Assembly: GCA_026991065.1 (NCBI GenBank)
Contig: JALXCG010000113.1
Location: 1-8,230 of the forward strand
DNA length: 8,230 nucleotides
Source of the DNA: Gemmatimonadota bacterium
Lineage (GTDB): Bacteria; GCA-2686955
Direction of reading: 5' to 3'
Shown here: in pieces, positions 1 to 5,508 of the stretch
How the letters are laid out: each line of letters begins with the position of its first letter
How positions within the stretch are numbered: position 1 is the first letter of the stretch
Position numbers and translations under genes: made by a program
The notes under the pieces: generated by a model
Told to the model about the DNA's origin: nothing
What the model saw: the letters and a program-made list of their open reading frames with translations, nothing else
Database searches by the model: none

Positions 1-443
1 GGCATGCCGCACCGCCATTGATTGCGGCGCAGGATGGCGCCAAGGTGATCATCGTCCCGAGTGCGGGGCCACTGCGCGGCGCCGAAGCCACTTCCCAGCG
101 GCGGGCGGAGCCTGACAGCGGCGCCACTTGGGAAGTTCTGAACCGATTTCATGCCAAGGCGAATGGTGTCTATGTCCTGTATGCCAATCGCGTTGGATTC
201 GAAGACGGAATCAACTTTGGCGGTGGCTCGCACGCCGTGTCGCCATCGGGTCAGATTGAAGTCAAGGCCTCTATCCTGGACGAGGTACTGGTCGAGGTCC
301 ACGTGGATCACGCGAAGATTCGCCGGGAGCGCATCGAGTCGCCTCTTTTCCGCGATGAAGACCTCGGTCTCATCCTGCGTGAGATTGAGCGGATCCAAAG
401 AGGACGATTCGAATCGCCAGGAGGAGGTGATGGCAATGAGTGA
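1..443 (+). CDS. Carbon-nitrogen hydrolase (nitrilase superfamily), 3' part
   Basis: This is the C-terminal part of an amidase-like enzyme; the reading frame is open from base 3, so the gene starts before the window. Seen: a strand reading [15 protein letters not shown], then a helix and strand reading [17 protein letters not shown], then [14 protein letters not shown] and an acidic segment ending in [15 protein letters not shown]. These are the usual late blocks of the nitrilase fold (VPS strand, 'A..N..Y....NRVG', 'G.S...P.G'). The catalytic Glu, Lys and Cys normally lie further upstream, and none can be checked here. The stop overlaps the nadE start by 8 nt, so the two are probably translationally coupled. 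In glutamine-dependent NAD+ synthetases a domain of this family releases ammonia from glutamine. Inference: this chain may supply ammonia to the NadE encoded next. It could instead be an unrelated amidase. Family confidence is high; substrate is uncertain. Confidence 0.88.
   Translation, partial: HAAPPLIAAQDGAKVIIVPSAGPLRGAEATSQRRAEPDSGATWEVLNRFHAKANGVYVLYANRVGFEDGINFGGGSHAVSPSGQIEVKASILDEVLVEVHVDHAKIRRERIESPLFRDEDLGLILREIERIQRGRFESPGGGDGNE
419..427 (+). promoter_or_regulatory. Shine-Dalgarno site of nadE
   Basis: A purine run AGGAGGAGG lies inside the end of the hydrolase gene. It is 8 nt before the ATG at 436 but only 2 nt before the in-frame ATG at 430. The spacing favours 436 as the start. 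Confidence 0.75.
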
Positions 444-1296
444 GCAGCCGGTGTGGATTCGAGCCGAGGAGTCGGCAGGTGTGCCGAAGCTCGACCTCGA
501 CATTGTGCGCCGAGTGCTGGTCGAGTTCATTCGCAACGAGGTACGCAAGCTCGGGCTCAACCGCGTCGTTCTGGGGCTGTCCGGGGGGATCGACTCGGCT
601 GTAGCATGCGTGCTGGCCGCGGAGGCGCTCGGCCCGGAGTCCGTGTTCGCCCTTTGTATGCCCTATCGAACCTCCTCTCCCCAATCACTGGCGGATGCAC
701 GCCTGGTTGCGGATTTCGCCGATGTTGAGCTGCGGACCGTGAGCATTACGCCGCAGATTGACGCGTATTTCCAAGGCCTGCCGGAGGCCACCGCTCTGGA
801 ACGTGGCAACAAGATGGCGCGCGAGCGAATGGCTGTACTCTATGACCATTCGGCCCGGGAACAGGCGCTGGTACTGGGGACCAGCAACAAGACCGAACTG
901 CTTCTCGGTTACGGGACGATCCATGGTGACATGGCCTCCGCATTGAATCCGATCGGCGACCTCTACAAGACGCAACTGCGCGAACTCGCGGCGTTTATCG
1001 GTGTTCCGCCCGCGGTCATCGCCAAACCACCCAGTGCGGACCTGTGGGCCGGGCAGACCGACGAGGAGGAGATGGGGTTCTCCTACGCCGACGTCGATGC
1101 GGTTCTCTGCGATCTCGTCGACCGTCGCTGCCCGCCCACGGCTGTGATCGAGCGAAGCGGCGACGCGGAATTGGTGCTCCGCATCGAGGAGATGATCCGG
1201 CGTTCTCAGTTCAAGCGGGCACTGCCGATTATTGCCAAGGTTTCGCATCGAACCGTGGGGCGGGATTTCCGTTATGCGAGGGACTGGGGTGTCTGA
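436..1296 (+). CDS. nadE: NAD+ synthetase (ammonia-dependent type domain)
   Basis: NadE makes NAD+ from nicotinic acid adenine dinucleotide, ATP and ammonia, the last step of NAD biosynthesis in the cytosol. The 286-residue protein has only the synthetase domain. Seen: the PP-loop SGGIDSA at residues 49-55, which binds ATP pyrophosphate; [19 protein letters not shown] at about 147-165; [15 protein letters not shown] at about 171-185; and [19 protein letters not shown] at about 197-215. All are standard for the family, and the length fits the single-domain form. The frame is open upstream to 151, but that part overlaps the hydrolase out of frame; the SD at 419-427 supports ATG 436 (ATG 430 is a minor alternative). 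It overlaps the hydrolase upstream and rsmI downstream by 8 nt each. No fused amidase domain is present, so ammonia must come free or from the neighbouring hydrolase. Confidence 0.96.
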   Translation: MSEQPVWIRAEESAGVPKLDLDIVRRVLVEFIRNEVRKLGLNRVVLGLSGGIDSAVACVLAAEALGPESVFALCMPYRTSSPQSLADARLVADFADVELRTVSITPQIDAYFQGLPEATALERGNKMARERMAVLYDHSAREQALVLGTSNKTELLLGYGTIHGDMASALNPIGDLYKTQLRELAAFIGVPPAVIAKPPSADLWAGQTDEEEMGFSYADVDAVLCDLVDRRCPPTAVIERSGDAELVLRIEEMIRRSQFKRALPIIAKVSHRTVGRDFRYARDWGV

Positions 1297-2257
1297 CACC
1301 GTGCTGGAAGCGGCGCTCTACGTCGTTGGAACGCCGATTGGCAACGTCGGGGATCTCTCGCCGCGGGCCCGTGGCTTGCTCGCGGCAGTTGGCGTGATCG
1401 CCTGCGAAGACACGCGTCACACCGGGCGCCTGTTGGCTCGCTTGGGTATCGACCGTCGTTTGATTGCCTACCATGAGCACAATGAACGGGAATCAGCCGA
1501 AGGGGTGATCCGGCTGATCGAAAACGGCGAATCGGTGGCCCTTGTCTCCGATGCTGGAATGCCCACGATCAGTGACCCTGGGCTGCATGTCGTGCGGTTG
1601 GCGCATGAGCGGGGGATTCGGGTCGTGGCTCTGCCCGGGCCCTCTGCGTTAATCACTGCGCTTTCTCTCTCGGGGTTGCCTACGGACCATTTCTCGTTTG
1701 AAGGTTTTCTGGCGTCGAGCGCCGGCAAGCGGAAGACTCAACTTGCGAGACTGGCCCAGGAGCGACGCCTTTTCGGCGGGCGAACCCTGGTTTTCTACGA
1801 GTCGGCCGGCCGCGTTGTCCCCCTCCTGAACGCGATCGTCGAGACCCTGGGTGACGTCGATGTTGCGCTTTGTCGTGAGTTGACCAAGCGGCATGAGAGC
1901 GTACAACGCGCGCCGGCCCGAACCTTGGCTTTGGCCCTGGCGGAGTGTCCACTGCGGGGCGAGATCGTGGTCGTTGTCGACACGCGTTCCGCTGAACCGC
2001 CGCGGTTGACCGACAGTGATCCGGAAGCGGACACCAATCCATGGCTGGATGAAGCGGGGACTCTAATCGCGGAGGGCCGTGGCGAGCGCGAGGCCGTGCG
2101 GATGCTGCGGCGGCGAGGCGTACCGCGGGATCAGGCAAGGGCGGCGGTTGCCCGCGCGCTTCAGATCTGCCGCCGCGGATCCCCCGCTCTGGGCCAACAC
2201 AACGCACTTAACGAGGAAGCCCCCGAGTCAGAGACCCGAGGGCTTCACCAGCACTAA
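1289..2257 (+). CDS. rsmI: 16S rRNA (cytidine-1402-2'-O)-methyltransferase
   Basis: RsmI uses S-adenosylmethionine to methylate the 2'-OH of C1402 in the decoding centre of 16S rRNA. The protein shows the tetrapyrrole-methylase-like fold signatures: [18 protein letters not shown] near the N-terminus, [61 protein letters not shown] and [10 protein letters not shown], then [10 protein letters not shown] chose GTG 1289 because a GAGGGA element (1278-1283) sits 5 nt before it and because it repeats the 8-nt overlap seen at the previous junction; in-frame ATG 1274 is the alternative. From GTG the product is 322 residues, longer than the usual 280-290. The extra length is a C-terminal region with a helical domain (about residues 248-300) and a low-complexity tail. 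The final codons encode a strong RNA hairpin (2216-2246), so the tail may be a by-product of the transcription end site. Confidence 0.94.
   Translation: MSDTVLEAALYVVGTPIGNVGDLSPRARGLLAAVGVIACEDTRHTGRLLARLGIDRRLIAYHEHNERESAEGVIRLIENGESVALVSDAGMPTISDPGLHVVRLAHERGIRVVALPGPSALITALSLSGLPTDHFSFEGFLASSAGKRKTQLARLAQERRLFGGRTLVFYESAGRVVPLLNAIVETLGDVDVALCRELTKRHESVQRAPARTLALALAECPLRGEIVVVVDTRSAEPPRLTDSDPEADTNPWLDEAGTLIAEGRGEREAVRMLRRRGVPRDQARAAVARALQICRRGSPALGQHNALNEEAPESETRGLHQH
2216..2246. terminator. Hairpin at the rsmI end, possible two-way terminator
   Basis: GAAGCCC (2216-2222) pairs perfectly with GGGCTTC (2240-2246). Inside, CGAGT (2224-2228) pairs with ACCCG (2234-2238) with one mismatch, around the loop CAGAG. 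The hairpin lies within the last rsmI codons, 9 nt before the stop, and about 30 bp from the stop of the convergent gene. Neither side has a T-run, so it is not a classical intrinsic terminator. It may stop transcription weakly in both directions or protect 3' ends. Confidence 0.5.
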
Positions 2258-2278
2258 GAGCTGGAAGTTACGCTCGAT

Positions 2279-2809
2279 TTAGTTGATCGAGGCGCAATCC
2301 GGGCGGCCGCTCAAAGGCACGCCACAGTCGATGGTGCCATTCCACAGCACGCGGCTGGCGGCATCGACCTGGACCGTGGGCAACGGGCCGAGGGTGAAGC
2401 CCAGACCGGTGATCCAGCCGTAGTTCGGATCGTTTTCGGGGATCGGGCCGAAGTCGGCGATACCGCTGGTCATCACAAAGCCCATCGGGTTGGTGGTGCC
2501 GCAGAGGTAGAACGCGTCGATGCGCTGGAAGTTCGTGGTCGCGCCTTCGAGGTGGATGAAGACGACGACTTCGAGGGTATCACCGCTGGCGAAGGTGTAA
2601 TCTTCGGGCGTGTACCAAACAAAACCGCCACCATCGGCAAACCAGGAGTCGAACCACTCGGTGGCTTCCCAGTTGGCCTTGTCGGTTTGGACAGCAACGA
2701 CATCGTGGCTGACGGGAACGAACTCAACAGCCTTGTTGGCAGAAAGATCGACAGAGAAAGCGGAACCGGCCAGGCCCAAGGACAGGAGAGCGAACAGGGT
2801 CTTCTTCAT
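2279..2809 (-). CDS. Exported protein of unknown family
   Basis: I do not recognise this protein. The product is 176 residues and starts with a clear Sec signal peptide: MKK, a hydrophobic stretch LFALLSLGLAG, and probable cleavage near residue 17 or 19 (SAFS). The mature part of about 157 residues is acidic and rich in aromatic and Gly/Pro residues, with alternating patterns such as TLEVVVFIHLEG that suggest beta strands. Three cysteines (103, 162, 172) are seen; 162 and 172 could form a disulfide near the C-terminus. There is no transmembrane segment after the signal, no lipobox and no sorting signal that I can identify. The start is chosen from GGAGGT 8 nt upstream (bases 2818-2823); an in-frame ATG at 2875 would bury the signal peptide 22 residues in. 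It converges on rsmI with a 21-bp gap. Probably periplasmic or extracellular. Confidence 0.85.
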   Translation of the reverse strand: MKKTLFALLSLGLAGSAFSVDLSANKAVEFVPVSHDVVAVQTDKANWEATEWFDSWFADGGGFVWYTPEDYTFASGDTLEVVVFIHLEGATTNFQRIDAFYLCGTTNPMGFVMTSGIADFGPIPENDPNYGWITGLGFTLGPLPTVQVDAASRVLWNGTIDCGVPLSGRPDCASIN

Positions 2810-2817
2810 GAGGAAGG

Positions 2818-2823
2818 ACCTCC
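2818..2823 (-). promoter_or_regulatory. Shine-Dalgarno site of the exported protein gene
   Basis: Read on the minus strand this is GGAGGT, 8 nt before the ATG at 2809. It fixes the start so that the signal peptide is N-terminal. Confidence 0.8.
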
Positions 2824-2872
2824 AAGTGCGTGCAGTTATACCTGCTGGGTGAATGAATCGATCGATCGCGCG

Positions 2873-2903
2873 CACCTATAACAGTATGGTGCCTTTTCGT
2901 CGA
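2873..2903 (-). promoter_or_regulatory. Candidate promoter and overlapping dyad upstream of the exported protein gene
   Basis: On the minus strand TCGACG (2903-2898; 4 of 6 to TTGACA) is followed after 17 nt by TATAGG (2880-2875; 4 of 6 to TATAAT). This would give a leader of about 60 nt. An imperfect dyad, CACC (2873-2876) and GGTG (2888-2891), spans the -10 and could be an operator. These are weak consensus matches judged by eye. Confidence 0.25.
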
Positions 2904-3222
2904 TCCGTTTGCAGGGATACTATAACGCAGGTTGAGCTGTGCTGTGCGCGCGAATATCCGCTTTTTTCGATTTTTCATGGAAATCGTTGCGAAATGGCGA
3001 GTTATGAATTCTATTCGAGCGCAAGGAGGCGGCCGGAGGAGGGGGGTGACCGGAAAATTCCCACATTCGCCCTGCCGCAGGCCGATTCGGCGGCGCGGTT
3101 GAGGTGTTTTTTCGATCGTCAGTGTCTTGGCCGGCCGGTATCCTGCCGGAGACCCCACTGGCGCCGAGACGGTGTGCCAAGCCGAGAGTCCTTCTGGCCA
3201 TGATCGTTACTGTGGAGTGTGT

Positions 3223-3948
3223 GTGGCGCCGACGCTACAGCGCAGGGATAGACCACTCATCCTGATTGTCGAGGATGAGCCTCAGGTTAGAACCATCATC
3301 CGGATGAATCTGGAGGACGACGGCTATGCGGTGGCCGAATGCGCTTCCGGCCGTGACGCGCTGGAGCAGGTGCGGACCTTGAAGCCGGACCTGACAATCC
3401 TGGATGTGATGCTGCCGGGGTTGAGCGGCCTGGAGGTTTGTCGTCAGATTCGGAGCGAGCGCGGCCAGGGTGACCTGGTTTTGATGCTGACAGCGTTGTC
3501 GAAAGAGGTGGACATTGTTCTAGGGCTCGAAGTCGGGGCCGACGATTACCTGACCAAGCCTTTTGGGTCGAAGGAGTTGCGTGCGCGGGTTCGAGCCTTG
3601 TTGCGGCGGGGTCAGGTAATCGAGTCCGAGGAGCGGAGAATCCCGCTGAGTGCACAGGCCTATGTCGATCTCGATCAACGGGTCGTTCGCTACGCCGGGG
3701 GGGAAGTGGCAATGACCGGCAAGGAGTTTGATCTTCTGGTCCATCTGGCGCGCCGTCCGGGGCGGGTGTTCAGCCGTCAGGAATTGCTCAATTCCGTTTG
3801 GGGAATGGACTTCGTAGGGATCGACCGAACTGTTGACACGCATGTTACGCGGGTTCGCAAGAAACTCAGACTGGCGCTTGGGAACCAGGAGGTCATCGAC
3901 ACGGTACATGGAGTAGGCTATCGCTTCCGGCGTGCATCTGGCGAGTAG
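3223..3948 (+). CDS. OmpR/PhoB-family response regulator
   Basis: A cytosolic two-component transcription factor whose receiver domain is phosphorylated by a sensor kinase and whose winged helix then binds DNA. From GTG 3223 it is 241 residues, close to the family's usual 225-240. Receiver domain, about residues 11-130: acidic pair E17-D18 in LIVEDEP, phospho-acceptor D61 in LTILDVMLPGLSG, T90 in LMLTAL and K112 in LTKPFGSKELRARV. All key residues are present. The winged-helix domain, about 145-237, shows MTGKEFDLLVHLARRPGRVFSRQELL, then a recognition-helix segment ending in DTHVTRVRKKL, and the final hairpin DTVHGVGYRF. GTG 3223 was chosen because GGAG (3214-3217) lies 5 nt upstream; GTG 3217 is an alternative. 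The frame extends to 3127, but that part has no receiver homology. No histidine kinase gene flanks it, so its partner and target genes are unknown. Confidence 0.95.
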   Translation: MAPTLQRRDRPLILIVEDEPQVRTIIRMNLEDDGYAVAECASGRDALEQVRTLKPDLTILDVMLPGLSGLEVCRQIRSERGQGDLVLMLTALSKEVDIVLGLEVGADDYLTKPFGSKELRARVRALLRRGQVIESEERRIPLSAQAYVDLDQRVVRYAGGEVAMTGKEFDLLVHLARRPGRVFSRQELLNSVWGMDFVGIDRTVDTHVTRVRKKLRLALGNQEVIDTVHGVGYRFRRASGE

Positions 3949-3963
3949 CATGGGATGCCCGCG

Positions 3964-3982
3964 TGCGCGAACTTGTCGCGCA
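3964..3982 (+). terminator. Hairpin after the response regulator gene
   Basis: TGCGCGA (3964-3970) and TCGCGCA (3976-3982) form a perfect 7-bp GC-rich stem with loop ACTTG, starting 16 nt after the stop. No T-run follows, so termination is only a possibility. Confidence 0.35.
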
Positions 3983-4186
3983 GGTGCCACACGAGTGTCC
4001 CGCAATCGGTCCGTTGTCTGTGCCGGTGCGCTGCCGGACTTGGAGAAACCCCAAGTGCGGTATCCGCTTGAGTTCGACTTGCAAGAGTGGCACGGTGATT
4101 GCAAAAGACAAACAAGATTCAGATATGACGTTCTGCTGCAGTGGCAATCAGGGCAGGGGACGCGACTAGAACCACCTTTTGATTGC

Positions 4187-4191
4187 AGGAG
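4187..4191 (+). promoter_or_regulatory. Shine-Dalgarno site of the repeat protein gene
   Basis: AGGAG, 6 nt before ATG 4198. The in-frame alternative start at 4183 lies upstream of it and lacks an SD. Confidence 0.75.
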
Positions 4192-4197
4192 AGAAGC

Positions 4198-5178
4198 ATG
4201 AAAGCGATTCAACGAATGACCAGTTTGGGCAGTACGGCGCTGGTGTGCGCCGCGCTGGTTCTGGCGCCCACGGCAGCGCAGGCGGCGGACCACGCTGCCG
4301 GCGATCCGGGGACCTTGGCCGAATCCGAAGTCGCCCAAGAACGCTTTATGCAGGCAATGAGCAAATGGCCGGCTGAAGCGCGCACGCGGGCACTGGAGAT
4401 CGCTTCGCACCCCGAAGTGATTCAGAAGATGAACGAGAATCCCGCCTATTTCCGCGATGGAGCACGAGCGCTGGACCGCTATCCGGCAGCCACTCAGGAG
4501 GCGATTCGCTATTTCAATGACCACCCGGAGGCTGTCAAACTCATGGCGCAGCATCCCGACCTGACCAACAAGGTGGGACACTACTATCAGCGCAATCCGG
4601 ATCAGGCGCGCGCGGTGGTCCGCGATCTGCAGAATCACCCCGATCAGTTCCGTGCACTCCTGAGCGATCAGCGCAAGTCGAACTACTTTGCCGAGAGAGC
4701 GCGCGAGAATCCGGCCCTGGCGCGGGAACAAGCGGAACTCCTGAAGCAGCATCCGGAGTGGCGGGATGACGCGTGGAATTCCGAAGCCAAGACGCGTTAT
4801 ATCCTTGAGCATGAATCGGAATTCCCCGAATATTCCAAGCAGGTTGACCGTTATGCCAATGAGCACCCGGATCGCGTGGAGGCCGGATGGCGCAACCAGA
4901 GCCGTTCGAAGAAGGCGATCGATGCCGCCAGCAATAATCCCCGCGCGGGCAAGCGGGTTGCCGGAGAAGCCGCCGAACATGAAGAGCTGAGTAAGAAGGC
5001 GTGGAAGAACCCCGACAAATCACGCACTGGCTACGGCAAGGCCAAGAAGCATCCAGAAGGCCGGGAAAAAGCCTGGAAGAATCGCGACAACAAGAAGCAA
5101 CGCGATGCAAAACGCCGTCGTCGGGGTCGCGGAAGGGGCCGTCGCCGGGCGTCGAACGCCGGATCGAATCAGAGGTGA
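4198..5178 (+). CDS. Exported 38-residue-repeat protein with Arg-rich tail
   Basis: I do not recognise a family. The 326-residue product begins with a Sec signal peptide (MKAIQRM, hydrophobic core to about residue 24, probable cleavage after AQA at 29). A linker follows, then from residue 57 a helical repeat with X-Pro dipeptides (X = W, H, N, Y or F). Prolines fall at 58, 72, 82, 96, 110, 120, 134, 148, 172, 186, 210, 224, 248, 272 and 286; every interval is 14, 10 or 24. This makes a 38-residue unit (14+10+14) repeated six times without an indel. The C-terminus turns strongly basic: residues 305-317 are Lys/Arg/Gly only. There are no transmembrane segments after the signal and no enzyme motifs. 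The start is set by AGGAG (4187-4191) 6 nt before ATG. It is 249 bp from the gene upstream, so probably its own transcript. Inference: a periplasmic or secreted alpha-solenoid scaffold with a polyanion-binding tail. Confidence 0.85.
   Translation: MKAIQRMTSLGSTALVCAALVLAPTAAQAADHAAGDPGTLAESEVAQERFMQAMSKWPAEARTRALEIASHPEVIQKMNENPAYFRDGARALDRYPAATQEAIRYFNDHPEAVKLMAQHPDLTNKVGHYYQRNPDQARAVVRDLQNHPDQFRALLSDQRKSNYFAERARENPALAREQAELLKQHPEWRDDAWNSEAKTRYILEHESEFPEYSKQVDRYANEHPDRVEAGWRNQSRSKKAIDAASNNPRAGKRVAGEAAEHEELSKKAWKNPDKSRTGYGKAKKHPEGREKAWKNRDNKKQRDAKRRRRGRGRGRRRASNAGSNQR
4366..5049 (+). repeat. Six in-frame 114-bp (38-residue) coding repeats
   Basis: The units start at residues 57, 95, 133, 171, 209 and 247 of the exported repeat protein, with a partial seventh at 285. 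The first 14-residue block opens with WP, YP, NP, NP, FP, NP and HP. The 10-residue block opens with HP in the first five units and HE in the sixth. The last 14-residue block opens with NP, HP, DQ, SE, NQ and NP. Conservation is at the level of protein pattern, not DNA identity, so the repeat is old rather than a recent duplication. Confidence 0.85.
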
Positions 5179-5209
5179 TGCTGGGAGTCTGTCGCGTACT
5201 GGCGTTCGA
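5145..5209 (+). repeat. Overlapping hairpin arms at the end of the repeat protein gene
   Basis: GGCGT (5148-5152) pairs with ACGCC (5156-5160) around a 3-nt loop, extended by CC/GG with one bulged G. The 9-mer TCGAACGCC (5152-5160) is also a perfect inverted repeat of GGCGTTCGA (5201-5209). The two pairings exclude each other. No T-run follows; this could be part of a 3' end structure. Confidence 0.35.
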
Positions 5210-5434
5210 GCCCCGCAATCGCGCCTGTTTCGAGATCAAGGCACTGAGTCCGCAAGAAAACTGGTTTCCTTTCAGGGACTTAACAACGCAGAGATCGGAG
5301 CAGAGACGAGTGCGGGGCGACGTGAAGACAATGTGCGACAGGCTCCTGGGCTGAACCCCGCGGGCCGTGCCACAGAATCCGCGTCACCCGCGAGTGGCGC
5401 CGCCCTTTGGCTGGACGAGGCTCGAGAATAAGCT

Positions 5435-5470
5435 GCCCCCGGTAGCGCATTTTGGTGCGCCGCCGGGGGC
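5435..5470 (+). terminator. Strong hairpin upstream of polA
   Basis: GCCCCCGG (5435-5442) pairs perfectly with CCGGGGGC (5463-5470). After a 2x2 internal loop, GCGCA (5445-5449) pairs with TGCGC (5456-5460) around the loop TTTTGG. The tract after it (5471-5482) is T-rich but interrupted. It could terminate upstream transcription, attenuate polA, or be a stable 5' leader element. It ends 38 nt before the polA ATG. Confidence 0.55.
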
Positions 5471-5494
5471 CGATTCTGTTTCCACAGAGATCGG
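5470..5494 (+). promoter_or_regulatory. Second hairpin in the polA leader
   Basis: CCGATT (5470-5475) pairs with GATCGG (5489-5494), including one U-G pair; A5488 is bulged; CTGT (5476-5479) pairs with ACAG (5484-5487) around the loop TTCC. The hairpin ends 3 nt before the polA Shine-Dalgarno GGGGAG (5498-5503) and takes up the T-rich tract that follows the first hairpin. Confidence 0.4.
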
Positions 5495-5497
5495 ATT

Positions 5498-5503
5498 GGG
5501 GAG
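5498..5503 (+). promoter_or_regulatory. Shine-Dalgarno site of polA
   Basis: GGGGAG, 5 nt before ATG 5509. An upstream in-frame GTG at 5452 lies inside the hairpin loop region and is rejected. Confidence 0.75.
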
Positions 5504-5508
5504 TGATC

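Larger units (their letters stand above)
2810..3222. other. Intergenic region between divergent genes
   Basis: This 413-bp stretch separates the minus-strand exported protein gene from the plus-strand response regulator gene. It should hold both promoters. I can point to the weak minus-strand promoter and dyad near 2873-2903. Two TATAAC hexamers occur on the plus strand (2877-2882 and 2921-2926), but neither has a convincing -35 partner at the right spacing. For the regulator, TCGTCA-17-TATCCT (TATCCT at about 3138-3143) is the nearest match and is poor. The purine run GGAGGAGGGGGGTG near 3035-3048 resembles a ribosome binding site but leads only into an 18-codon frame. I see no RNA gene. Confidence 0.5.
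5179..5508. other. Non-coding stretch before polA
   Basis: In these 330 bp I find no credible gene. Open frames crossing it are short, lack a ribosome binding site and resemble nothing. Near 5245-5279, AGTCC and GGACT could pair around an inner GAAA/TTTC stem, but this is weak. The stretch contains an 11-nt direct repeat CAGAGATCGGA (5289-5299 and 5485-5495) and ends in two tandem hairpins at 5435-5494. It must hold the polA promoter, but no clear -35/-10 pair stands out. I looked for tRNA, RNase P RNA, SRP RNA and 6S RNA signatures and saw none. Confidence 0.5.

Noticed and set aside
151-435. N-terminal extension of nadE
   Set aside because: The frame is open, but it overlaps the hydrolase gene, encodes no NadE homology, and a good SD supports ATG 436.
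3004-3102. Short plus-strand open frame with a purine-rich GGAGGAGG run
   Set aside because: ATG 3004 (32 codons) lacks an SD; GTG 3046 has one but gives only 18 residues, rich in Arg and Pro. There is no evidence that it is translated.
2724-3158. Minus-strand open frame of 144 codons upstream of the exported protein
   Set aside because: It overlaps the signal peptide region in another frame, lacks an SD, and the protein looks random.
4103-4145. TTGCAA followed by GATATG or TATGAC as a promoter for the repeat protein gene
   Set aside because: The hexamers match only 3-4 of 6, and the better -10 has a 19-nt spacer; too weak to report as a feature.
3520-4980. Long open frame on the minus strand (486 codons)
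   Set aside because: It lies antisense to the response regulator and the repeat protein, both well supported. Its translation has no recognisable domain, and it is explained by the GC-rich third positions of the plus-strand genes.
5195-5225. GTTCGAGCC motif resembling a tRNA T-loop
   Set aside because: The flanking bases do not form a 5-bp T stem, and no acceptor, D or anticodon arms fit around it.
5105-5431. Plus-strand open frames between the repeat protein and polA
   Set aside because: They begin inside the repeat protein gene, lack ribosome binding sites and show no protein-like pattern.
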